Source: Multifurca ochricompacta (Eukaryota; Basidiomycota; Agaricomycetes; Russulales; Russulaceae). From it: a stretch of 64,000 bases of DNA. Position numbers and translations under genes: made by a program. The notes under the pieces were generated by a model. The model was not told the origin of the DNA, made no database searches, and saw only the letters and a program-made list of their open reading frames with translations. The DNA lies in NCBI GenBank assembly GCA_022496185.1, contig WTXG01000135.1, forward strand, positions 1-64,000, given 5' to 3'. Within the stretch, counting starts at the first letter, position 1; every line of letters begins with the position of its first letter. Below are positions 1-9,264 of the stretch, in pieces.

Positions 1-322
1 ACGGACTTATATACGTAAATGGATGGGCGTCTATAGATAAGGATATTGGAGTCATGTGGGCCCAAAGATGCGAAAGCGGATGGCGTAAAGCCTAGCTTCT
101 GATAGGGATTAAGTAAATGTCCGGTCGTAAAGATAAGAAGATAAGGAAAGACAATCATAGACAAACAGTATGTACACGAGTCCAAACAATCAGTCACGGG
201 ATGGAAGCAACGCATGTGAGGGTCCAGGAGGGAGACGTAATGAGAAAGTGAAGGGTCGGTGATGAGTGGGGTCCCTGTTGGGGAGAGTGAAGAAAATAGG
301 GCTACTGGGCCTGTTCGTAACA
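1..322 (-). repeat. LTR fragment of an F-family chromovirus
   Basis: This matches 56925-57252, the 3' LTR of element F, base for base apart from scattered transitions and six 1-nt gaps that fall mostly in G or C runs. It ends in CGTAACA, the inverse of the family start TGTTACG. The promoter-like TATATAAG reads on the minus strand. The rest of this LTR, or of a whole element, lies left of the window. It interrupts the RT domain of element D, which resumes at 323. Confidence 0.93.
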
Positions 323-2422
323 GTTTAGACCTCTATCTTAAACCGGAAAAGTGTGCGTTTGAACAGACCCGAATCGAATATCTAGGACTTATACTCGAAG
401 CAAATCAAGTACACATGGATCCAGTAAAAGTCGAAGGGGTCGCCAATTGGAAGATCCCTACCACTGTTAAGGAAGTCCAATCCTTCCTGGGATTCTGTCA
501 ATTTTACCGCCGCTTTATTCAGGGATTCAGTAAATAGCTGCACCTCTAAACGCCCTTACTAGTGCAAAACAGCCATGGAAATGGACAGACATCGAACAAA
601 AAGCGTTCAACACTCTCAACAACGTGTAACTTCGCAACCAGTGCTCGCTCAGCCAAATTTTGAACAACCGTTCATAGTAGATACGGATGCCTCTGGGTAT
701 GCTGTGGGTGCCACCTTAAGTCAAAAGGACGATGCCGGACGCCTACATCCTATTGTGTATCTCTCGAAGACATTAGATGAAACTCAACGTAACTGGGACA
801 TTTACGACCGCGAGTTGTTCGCCATCATGGTAGCCCTTCGATTATGGCACCAGTATCTCCTCGGCGCCCGCCACAAAGTACAAATTCGCACTGATCACAA
901 CAACCTCCAGTATTTCAAAGAACCGCAGAAACTCAATCGATGACAAGCGCGTTGGCTCCAGGAACTCGCAGATTTCGATTTCTCCCTAGAGCATGTACCC
1001 GGGAAGCTTCACACGGTGGCGGATATGCTCTCGCAGCGACCCGACGCTGATCGAGGAAATGATGACAATGAAAAGGTTACAATCCTCCCGAATGCACTGT
1101 TCCTCCATACTATACAGACAGTGAAGTGCCCCTTTCCTTCCGATCTATTAGCACGACGAGAGATTCTCCACCGCTATCACAATCATGTCCTAGCGGGACA
1201 CCCTGGTATTGACAAGACTACGCGAAAGGTGCTAGCTGAATATGATGGGAATGACCTTAAGGCGTTTGTCCGGGAATATGTCCAGGGTTGTGCCAAGTGT
1301 CAAGAGAATAAACCTCGGTTGACTAAGAAAGCCCCCCTTTTCCCATTTGATGTACCGGCCTTGGCCGGACCATTCCAATATGTTGCGATGGATCTTATTA
1401 CAGATCTCCCTCCGTCTGGGCGCTACAATGCGGTGCTCACGATTGTTGACCAGGGCTGTTCGAAATCTGCGAAGTTTATTCCCTGCTTGAAGGCCATCTC
1501 GGGCGAAGGAGTGGCTACTCTATACTATCGACATGTTTTCCCGCTCTTTGGCGTCCCTAAGCGTATCATCTCCGACTGCGATCCACGGTTCACCTCACAT
1601 TTCTCTCGCGAACTAGCTCGCGTACTCGGTATTCAACAAAACCTGTCAACTGCTTTCCACCCCCGCACGGACGGCGCAAGCGAACGGATGAACCTTTGGC
1701 TCAAACAATACCTCCGTCTTTGGCTAGGCGACGATCAACATCGATGGCCGGATTACCTACCACTAGCTGAATTTGTCCATAACTCTTGGACACACGACAA
1801 ATCTAAACTGTCACCGCACTCGCTAATACACGGCGTTTCGTTCAATTGGAACGGACAGCTGTCAGACTCTAGTGTTCCCCAAGTCGACTCCTGTCTCCGC
1901 GACCTCCAAGCTGCGCGCACCCACGCCGAACTAGCCCTTCAGACCCCCACGACTCGACCAACGTGCCCGCCGCTTGTTGTGGGTACCCACGTCTGGTTAG
2001 AGGGCAAGAATCTGAAGACCCACTTCCCGTCCGCCAAATTAGCCCCCTGTTGCTACGGTCCCTTCCGCATTCTAGACTGTGTTTCCCCTGTGGCTTACCG
2101 CTTGTCCCTGCCTTCCCACATGAAAATTCACAACGTGTTTCATATTGACCTTCTATCTCCCTATCTGGAAACTGAAGCACATGGCCCCAATTACCTCAGG
2201 CCCCCACCAGACCTTGTGAATCAGGAGGAAGAATATGAGGTTGCAGCTATTCTGAATCACCGGCTTCATGGGTGCTCTAAGAAGCTTCAGTTTCTGGTCA
2301 GCTGGGTCGGATATCCTGCCAGTGAGAACTCCTGGGTTGATAGTTCCGACTGCCATGCCCCTGCACTACTCAAACAATACTATGATTCTATTCCCAGGTG
2401 TCAGGGACGACGCCACCCTTAA
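323..2422 (+). pseudogene. pol: Chromovirus D pol remnant: RT end, RNase H, integrase, chromodomain
   Basis: This is the C-terminal part of a Ty3/Gypsy polyprotein; the RT active site was lost to the LTR insertion. The RT thumb (EYLGLILEANQVHMDPVKV) runs to about 537, where an A-run in SKIAAPL has lost one base. RNase H follows (DTDASGYAVGATL, then YDRELFAI and IRTDHNNL) to a TGA at 941-943, where RRQARW expects CGA. The integrase at about 1016-2200 has the zinc-binding H..H and CAKC pair, and core residues in MDLITDLP, SDCDPRFTS and TDGASERM. A chromodomain (about 2230-2390; FLVSWVGYPASENSW) ends it, which predicts heterochromatin-directed integration. The last ORF, 1016-2422, is open for 468 residues. 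Confidence 0.9.
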
Positions 2423-2483
2423 GAAGGGGGTAACTACATGGTTTTCCCATCTCTCTTCCCCCACACATACCTCTCTCTTTATC

Positions 2484-3652
2484 ATGGCTCGCACCAAACG
2501 TCTTACCCGCCTCTTTTCCCCCCACAAAGGTGTTAAACCAGGACCCAGAATGACCACCACACGCCGACCCACCAACACTCACTCTTCCACTCCACTCCCT
2601 ACGCTGCGGGACCAATTTGCGGCAGCTGCTGCTGATGCTGCAAACTTGGGTGCACTCAAGTTCCCACAAGACGCCCCTACGCTTCCAACCACACCAGTTT
2701 CTTCAACTCCCCCTCACATTTTTCCTTCACAATGTCCGATGACCCCATTCAAACCCTCACCAATGCCATTTCTATAACAGCAACTGTGAATCAGAATCTA
2801 GACCCAGATATCCGTAACCGAGTATTAACCATGTTACAGGAGATGCGTTCACGCTTAGAGGCTGCTGCCACTGGAGACACTCAGGCTCAGGGCGACACTG
2901 GAACTCAACAACCACCAACTCCAGATCTAGACTGCCTACCTGAAGATGCTGCTGTTGCTCGACGATCACCCATCCCCTATACCCCTCCAGGCCTTCCATT
3001 CATCTGCAACCACATTCACAATACTCGCCACTACTTCCCTCATCTCATCACAGACTCACATGGTTATCAAAGGATTGCCTGCTATGTTGCCTACGACTTC
3101 CGACAAGATGAGCCCACAGTTGTCTGCACCATGGGGGCTGATGAGCCCATCTTCCGTTTCCCTCTCTATGCACGACCCCATGCTCGACACCCAGGGTTCC
3201 CCAATCCTATTCTTACACTTTTTCAACAACGACTCTTTGACCCAGACATGGAGTTCACACCAATTGTTAGTCATGCCTTAGACGAACTTCAGGATCCAGG
3301 TGCTTGGGCAGAAGTGGCTCGCTTCTGCTATGCCACTCGACGACTGGATGGTGCCCTTAGAGAACTGGCCCACTGGAGATGACAGGTCAGTCGAGCTCAC
3401 CAAGACATCCAGGAAACGGTCCATGCCATGTCCAGGGCTGATGTGTACTACCGCCTCTTCCCCTATTTAACCTATGTCTACACGCCCACCTGGGATACAA
3501 TCCCCACCTCTGCAGAAGCCATGACCTTTGCCCCCACTCCTGAACTCCGTGCAATCCTCCAAGCAGGTGGAGTTGGTAGTACACGTCGCCCACGCTCCCG
3601 TCGACAACTTACCCTACCTCCTCACATGGTTACATTCACAGTCGGTCATTGA
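2484..3652 (+). pseudogene. Chromovirus D third ORF in env position, broken
   Basis: An ATG lies 61 nt after the pol stop and opens a 97-residue frame (2484-2777). The coding signal then moves to the frame at 2732-3382 (216 residues) and, past a TGA at 3380-3382, to 3428-3652. The TGA sits where CGA would read WRRQV. In the 216-residue piece, PFI (89), YFP (101), IT (106), G111, IA (115) and Y118, then P139-x-x-x-x-P144-x-Y146, match the spacing of the same residues in ORF3 of element A. I therefore infer homology. No zinc knuckles are present, unlike in A, B and F. Its function is unknown. The frame change near 2732-2777 could be an indel or an intron. Confidence 0.7.
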
Positions 3653-3676
3653 GCTTGGGGGCAAGCTGACCCATAC

Positions 3677-3687
3677 AAGGGGGGTGA
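3677..3687 (+). other. Polypurine tract of element D
   Basis: The run AAGGGGGGTGA directly abuts the LTR start TGTGACG. This is the expected plus-strand primer position, and it resembles the G-run plus TGA found before the A, B and F LTRs. Confidence 0.8.
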
Positions 3688-4209
3688 TGTGACGAATCTG
3701 GATTGACAAGGTGACATGACATGCTGATGAAGAGACGGACTTAGTTCTGAAACAATTATCCATGCTTACTCATAGAGGGCCCAACCCCTCCTTATTCTCC
3801 ATAGTTCTAGCATAGTCTACTGCGCAACCATTAGACATTATATCATAGTACTAGAAGCTTCTACTCTACTATGACATAGCTAAGACTACTTGTATTTAAA
3901 GAGTAGTAGGATAGAGAGGACAGACCTAAGTCTGTTCTCTTGTGTTCAATCCAAGGTGCCTTGACTTCACTTGAATCCCTTCAGTAAGAACCCCACTTGA
4001 GCTCTCCAAGACGCGACTTGGAGAGTCTTCGATCCCTTTGAACTTGTTGCAGGACTGAGCGTCTCTGCCGTCAACTTCGCCTCTCGCGTGCGCGCCCTCT
4101 GACCTTGTTGTGGGCATTGAGCTAGACTTGATCTTCTGTGACCTTGAATCTTGACTGAACTTGCTCCCTCTTGTTCGACCTCGACACAGTGCCGCACCTA
4201 ACTGTGACA
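3688..4209 (+). repeat. 3' LTR of chromovirus D
   Basis: This 522-bp LTR runs TGTGACG...TGTGACA. It has a TATA-like TGTATTTAAAG near 3890, then the motif ACAGACCTAAGTCTGTTCTC, which is shared with the solo LTRs at 17901-18481 and 49981-50571. That marks a related LTR family. It ends at the junction with Copia leader sequence. Confidence 0.85.
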
Positions 4210-4618
4210 TTCTAAGTAGTATAGTATACTGTCTAGCGCCATCTACAACAAGTCCTAAGCCCACATCAGGGGGACATTGTGTAAATAGATGGGGAGTCAT
4301 GTCATGGAGGAGCCAACCACAAGTTCCACTAGAGACAAAGGGTATAGAGCCCTTCCTCTAATGCTGGTGGTGGAGTCCATGATTAAGCCCTAGATGATTG
4401 GGGCCATGACTATAGTAGACTATTGGGTTTCCTCTGGTTGGGGCAAACCCCCAATGAAAGCAGCAGGTACTTCTGCCCAGAGACAAAACCCTCTAGCTAC
4501 TGTGTAACTACTATAGTAGTTCAAGCCTACTTGTATCAAGCCCAAGTGTCATGGGAGTGACTACCCATGCCTTGTTCTAGACCCTAAACTCTACCAGCAG
4601 GTCGCTAAACCTGGCTTA
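4210..4618 (-). mobile_element. Copia remnant leader, part 1
   Basis: This is the reverse complement of Copia-2 leader sequence (about 44040-44440) and resembles the Copia-1 leader (about 37690-38095). It is non-coding. The gag-pol body of this Copia copy is not in the window; element D was inserted here, so the body may lie further left. Confidence 0.85.
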
Positions 4619-5128
4619 TGTTGACACAGGACGTGCCTGGAGATGCTTCAGGCATCTAAGGTTCGCTTCAGCTATTAGATTAGATTAGATTCCGGAGTAT
4701 CGGACTTTTTATGTTATCTTTATTACGCTTCTTTCCCTTCTTACTCAGCTGATTAGTGATGGACTTAGAAATGCGCAGTAAGCATGTGATATCTCATTGG
4801 CCAATGGCCTTTATCCCTCTCTGTTTATTGTCCGGCACTTGTGGACTTATTCCCAGTGCGCACAGACCATTTCCCCTGGCCCCTATGGGTATATAAGGGT
4901 GTCTGTTTCGTCTCTTTCACTTCAGAGTTCTTCTAACCTCTGAAGTGTAAGTTCTTCTTTACTTTACTCTCTCACTACCTTTAGACTAACCTATTATATT
5001 AGACTTGTCTTTCTCTAGGTGTGTAGATAGTAATATAGAGTTCTTCTAACCTCTGAAGTACTTGTCTTTCTCTAGCCTAACCCGCTACTAACCACAGTCA
5101 GTATAACCAGCAGCATGATTGTTTGACA
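4619..5128 (+). repeat. Solo LTR, Copia-1 family
   Basis: This 510-bp LTR runs TGTTGACACAGG...TTTGACA and is flanked by the 5-bp direct repeat GCTTA (4614-4618 and 5129-5133). It is inserted in the Copia remnant leader. TATATAAG lies at 4890-4897, followed by a short hairpin module at the predicted transcript start. It is closely related to the Copia-1 LTRs at 32465 and 40112. Confidence 0.93.
4947..5002 (+). other. Intron-like segment in Copia LTR, 56 nt
   Basis: It starts GTAAGT, contains GACTAAC as a candidate branch site and ends TATTAG. The flanking 23-nt and 16-nt pieces (4924-4946 and 5003-5018) occur again directly joined at 5037-5075. It sits about 27 nt after the predicted transcription start. 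Splicing is inferred, not shown. Confidence 0.6.
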
Positions 5129-5133
5129 GCTTA

Positions 5134-5513
5134 CAGATCGAGCCAAGCATTGACTGAACCTATAGCCCCAAGCCTTCTGGGCAAGTGGCCTACTAAGACT
5201 ATGGATGGGATGAAAACCCAGCTACAACTAAGAATACTATTTACTTAGAGCACACATGAGGAACTCAAGGTGTTTCACCCGCTTAGGGTCCCTCATCACC
5301 TCTTGCAAGAATCCCCTGAGGGACTAGCCAGACAGATCAAGGTGGGCACATAAAGTGCACCACCTTGTGGACAGTTAAGGGCAAGAGAAAAAGAATCGAA
5401 GCTCACAAGGAAGACTGATTGGGTTGTTGTCTTGAAGCTAGTGAGCTTGAAGAAAGGGTTGGACTGATCAAAAGAAAGAACAGATCAGTTAAGCATTGCC
5501 AGGGCCCATAACC
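5134..5513 (-). mobile_element. Copia remnant leader, part 2, with primer-binding site
   Basis: This continues the leader after the solo LTR. It shares the CACCCGCTTAGGGTCCCTC block with the Copia-1 and Copia-2 leaders and is non-coding. On the minus strand GGTTATGGGCCC (plus 5502-5513) abuts the LTR. It is complementary to the anticodon region of initiator tRNA-Met, as in Drosophila copia priming. Confidence 0.8.
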
Positions 5514-6026
5514 TGTCAAACAGGTATGAGGTGCAGCATACTGACTGTTAAAGTTAGCGGTTAAGGCTAGAGACAAGTTGTACTTCAGAGGTGAAGAAAA
5601 CTCTGTATTACTATACTACACACCTAGAGACAAGTTGTCTACAAGAGATGGTTAGTTAAAGGTAAGGTAGTAAGTAGAGAGACTGGGACTTACACTTCAG
5701 AGGTGAAGAAAACTCTGAAGTGTAAGAGATGAAACAGACACCCTTATATACAATCCAAGGGATGGTCTGTGCACTGGGAATAAGTCCACAAGTGCTGGAC
5801 AAAGTCCAAACAATAAACAAGAGGGAATAAGGCCATTGGCCAGTAAGGAATCACATGCTTGTACATCATTACTAAGGTACATCAGTCAGCTACTGCGGAA
5901 TGTGAGAAAGAAAGTAATAATGATATGGTAAATAGTCTGAAACTCTGATATCTAATCTAGTCCACAAAGTAGCTAATCTAATCTCCTGATGCCTGAAGCA
6001 TCACTGAACATGTCCTGTGTTCAACA
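5514..6026 (-). repeat. 5' LTR of the Copia remnant
   Basis: A 513-bp LTR in minus orientation; in element sense it runs TGTTGAACAC...TTTGACA. It holds its own 55-nt GTAAGT...CTAAC...TAG segment at plus 5639-5693 and the shortened second module. It is inserted in the integrase of Gypsy C copy 1; the uninterrupted relative of this site is at 12597-12610. Confidence 0.9.
5639..5693 (-). other. Intron-like segment in Copia LTR, 55 nt
   Basis: On the minus strand it starts GTAAGTCCC, has CTAAC twelve or so bases before the end, and ends TCTTGTAG. The downstream module of the same LTR reads exon-to-exon across this point (CTCTGAAGT then ACAACTTGTCTCTAG). Confidence 0.6.
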
Positions 6027-7197
6027 ACCTCTACAAGTCTTGACAATTGACTCTCAGATAGTGCAATGCTGGTGTTCAACAATGCCATTGGCATGTGAGT
6101 TATAAGCTGAGATCCTGATGTGCCAGGTGCCAAACTTGCTAGCTAACCAGTCCAATGCTGCAACAAAGGGTGTGCCATTGTCAGTAACAATTTCCTCAAC
6201 AGCGCCCCACCTGCATAGTATGTCTTTGAATATAAAGCTGCTGAGGGTGTGACCTGTTTCTGTCCGGAGTGTGTGCCATTCAGGCCAAGTGGAGAGGGAG
6301 CAGCGGGCTTGAATGATGTAATGAAATCCACCAGTGGGAGGCATGTGCATGGTGTCGATATAGGCTTTTCGGAAGAGGGGTGCTGGAGGAGCGACAGTGG
6401 GAGGGATTTGGACCTTGGTTACTTGACGGAGTTGGCAATTGTGGCATGTCTTGATGAACCATTTGATGTCAGCATCAAGGGAGGGCCACCAGAAGCGATC
6501 CATGACAAAGTGTCAAGTTGAATAGATGCCTTTGTGTCCTAAGTCGTTGTGTGCTGAGTGAACAATGGCAAGGTGTTGGGATGGGGTAATGTACAGTTGA
6601 TGTTGACTAAGACCATTGCATTGCCAGAGTCGACTGTCGAGTAAAAAGAACTTGTGTGTTTTCTTCAAAAGCCTCTCCAAGTCACTAGCGCTAAGTCCTT
6701 CTGGTAGTTTGAGGGTGGCCAAGTAGTGTTGGATTTGGAGCATGTCAGCGTCAGCATCTATAGATCAGGCAGAAGAGGGGAAGTCAAGGGATGAGGTGGA
6801 AGAATGTGTATTCATGTTGAGCACTGAGGTCAGAGGGTTGCCTAGATGAGTCTGTAGCCTGCTAGCCCAAGTAGTTAACCAGACACCAAGGCAGAGTTTA
6901 CTGTCGATCCAGTCTTCAGGGTCTTTGTCATCTATGTCTTCTCTTTCTGCTGGTTCTCATCTTGATAAGCCATTGGGACCATGATGCTTCTGAGCTGGGA
7001 CATGGACCAATTTGAAGGTAAAAAAGGAGGATTGTGGCTATCCACCTGTTGATGGTGGCATTGGGTTGAATGTTGGGGTTGGCAATCATACCTTTGATGA
7101 ATTGAGCATCCATTTCTACTATTAGATTGTGGATGCCAATGAGGTGAAGACATAGAGCATGAAGGGCTCGAAAAAGACCATATAGTTCGAGCTTTGC
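6027..7197 (-). pseudogene. pol: Gypsy C copy 1, RNase H end and integrase
   Basis: This is the end of the RNase H and the integrase of a non-chromodomain-type fungal Gypsy element. The zinc module HSAHNDLGHKG plus CHNCQLRQ is split by a TGA at 6513-6515, where RHF expects CGA. The core residues are D in AYIDTMHMP, D in IVTDNGTPF and E in HANGIVEHQH. Frame changes near 7000-7030 break the RNase H to integrase linker. The C-terminus is missing because the Copia LTR enters at 6027. Confidence 0.85.
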
Positions 7198-9264
7198 TTA
7201 AGAATACCAAGCTTCCCATTCATTCCATGAGATAGAACTGAACCTAACAGGGCAATGCTTGCCATCAGCACAGTCCTGAGAAAGAATCCAACCTACTCCA
7301 TGCCAGGATGAGTCAATGGAAAGGTAAACTGCATGGTCAGAAGAATAATCAATGGGGATGAGGGCCGAGGAGTGGATGATTGCATTTTTGAGGGCTTCCA
7401 TGGCTTGTATGTGTTGCTCGTCCCAAGAGAAGGCTTGTCCTTTGCAAGTGAGGTTGACCAGAGGGCATGCGATGGCTGAATAGTTCTTGATCCAGATGCG
7501 CATGTAGCCAGCGATACCTAGGAAGGCATGGACATCAGTGAGGGACTTGCATGGGGGCCAGTCGCAGATCTTGGCGATTTTTGAGTCATCGGGAACACGG
7601 CCTTCATAAGTGCACTTGTGGCCTAGGATAACAACCTTGGGAACTGCAATAAAGAGTTTAGTGGTGGAAACAGTCGAGCCTGCGTGTCGGAGGTGATGGA
7701 GGATACGATGAACATCATTGAGGTGATCCCAGATGAATTTTCATATTCCCGCATTGTCAGGAATGGTCTTGTAGCTGCCATTGGGGGTCTCATAATGAGG
7801 GGGAGGGCCTTTGATGCTGCAGTCATCCATGAAGGGCCAGGCAATGTTGGGAATCTCAGGCTCAAGGAGGAACTTGATGTCTTCATGAAATATTGTGATT
7901 GCATTGGTCCAACCTTGAGGGAGGCAAGTGAGGCATACAGCACCAATTGGGGATTGTATGGTAGTGAGGTCACGCAACAAGATATCTAAAGTGCGATGGT
8001 CATAGCCCACAAAGAGATCGAGCATACTATAACATGACCTTCCCACCATAGCTTCAATCAACTGTTCTGCTAGCAGTGGAACTCCTGAATTGTGGATAGT
8101 GATGGCATTGAGGGGCTGGAGGTCATGTACTAGTCGAAGGGCCCCACTTTTCTTCTTGACACAGAACCATCTTGATTGATACAATGTGTCAGAATGCTTG
8201 TAAACACTGGCTGCAAACTTGTCCTTGAATATTTGTATAACTTCGTCAATGATGCCAGAGGGGACGGGGATATTGTGATGGATCCATGGGACATGCTTGA
8301 TGACTGGGATCTTGACAGGGGCAAAGTAATCTTCATGAAACCTTCCTTTTTCTTCTTTGGTCCAGGCTAGCCCAAGTTCATTGACTTTGAGAATGTGTTG
8401 CAGTAGCTTGAGTTCTTCCGGCCAGAGGAAACAGTAGTGGTCAAGATCTAGAGCATCTAAGCATTCTTGCGTCAGATGAGTACCAGAGACAAACTGTGGA
8501 GGCTGTGTAGGCAAGGATGGGAGCAAGAGTAGGGGATCAGAGGGAATGTGGTGGATGGTGCGGAAGTCTTCAGGAAGGGATGCAGGGACTGGCCAGACCT
8601 TTTTAGAGACTTTCTTATATGGGAATGCAGATACATAACTTGCAGGGACTTGAGCATTGTAATGAAAGGGGTGAAGAGCATCAACATGAGGGGGGGAAAC
8701 TAGAGTAGCCAAAGCGAGAGTGCCAACTGAGTCTTCTTGGGACTTGCATGCTTGGGAGGTGATAGTCTCGGCTCTTGCTGGGTCCTGAGGGTCTTGAATG
8801 CGGACTTCAACTCGTCCATCTGGGTGATCTTCGAGGCAGCATAGGAGAAGGTGGTGGAATGGTCGACCAAGCAGGAGATGGAAAGGGGCATGTTCCACAA
8901 CATGCACGTGGACCTTGAAGTTGATATTGCCAAGTTGCATAGCTAAGTTCTCAGCACAGCCTAGAGTCTCATTCATCCATCCATTTGTGCCTTCCATGTT
9001 GAGTCGGTTGTTTGGATTGATGTGCACACCTGCTTCCTGAGCTAGATCTTTTCTCATAACCACTATCTGAGATCCTTGGTCCAGTACTCCAGCTTCAGAA
9101 ACGATGCCATTGACTAAGATATCAACTTCCCTGAGAGGTAGCGAGAATTTGGGCATGTGGCGAGAGACGAGCTCCAAGACTGAGACTGAAGCCTCTTGAG
9201 TTGTACCTGGGGTCTCTTCAATCCAGTTAGTCTCTACTCGCTGGGTACGTAGCTTTTCAACCAT
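7198..9264 (-). pseudogene. pol: Gypsy C copy 1, protease, RT and RNase H
   Basis: The 507-residue ORF at 7741-9264 starts with a retropepsin-like segment in which the usual D-S/T-G is DQGS (residues 62-65). It continues through RT (SRWFCVKKKSGALRLVHDLQ, then SYSMLDL-type motif and FMDD). A TGA at 7741-7743 stands where IRKFIWDH expects CGA. The frame then continues through FLGIAGYMRIWI and an RNase H-like domain (SIDSSWHGVGWIL) to a TAA at 7198. Only these two stops separate about 690 codons, so the breaks are point mutations. The FMDD motif is compatible with an active RT. Confidence 0.85.

Noticed and set aside
941..943. TGA as a sense codon (recoded genetic code or selenocysteine)
   Set aside because: TGAs sit at Arg positions, are matched by CGA in sister copies, and appear with other damage. 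CpG decay explains them without recoding.
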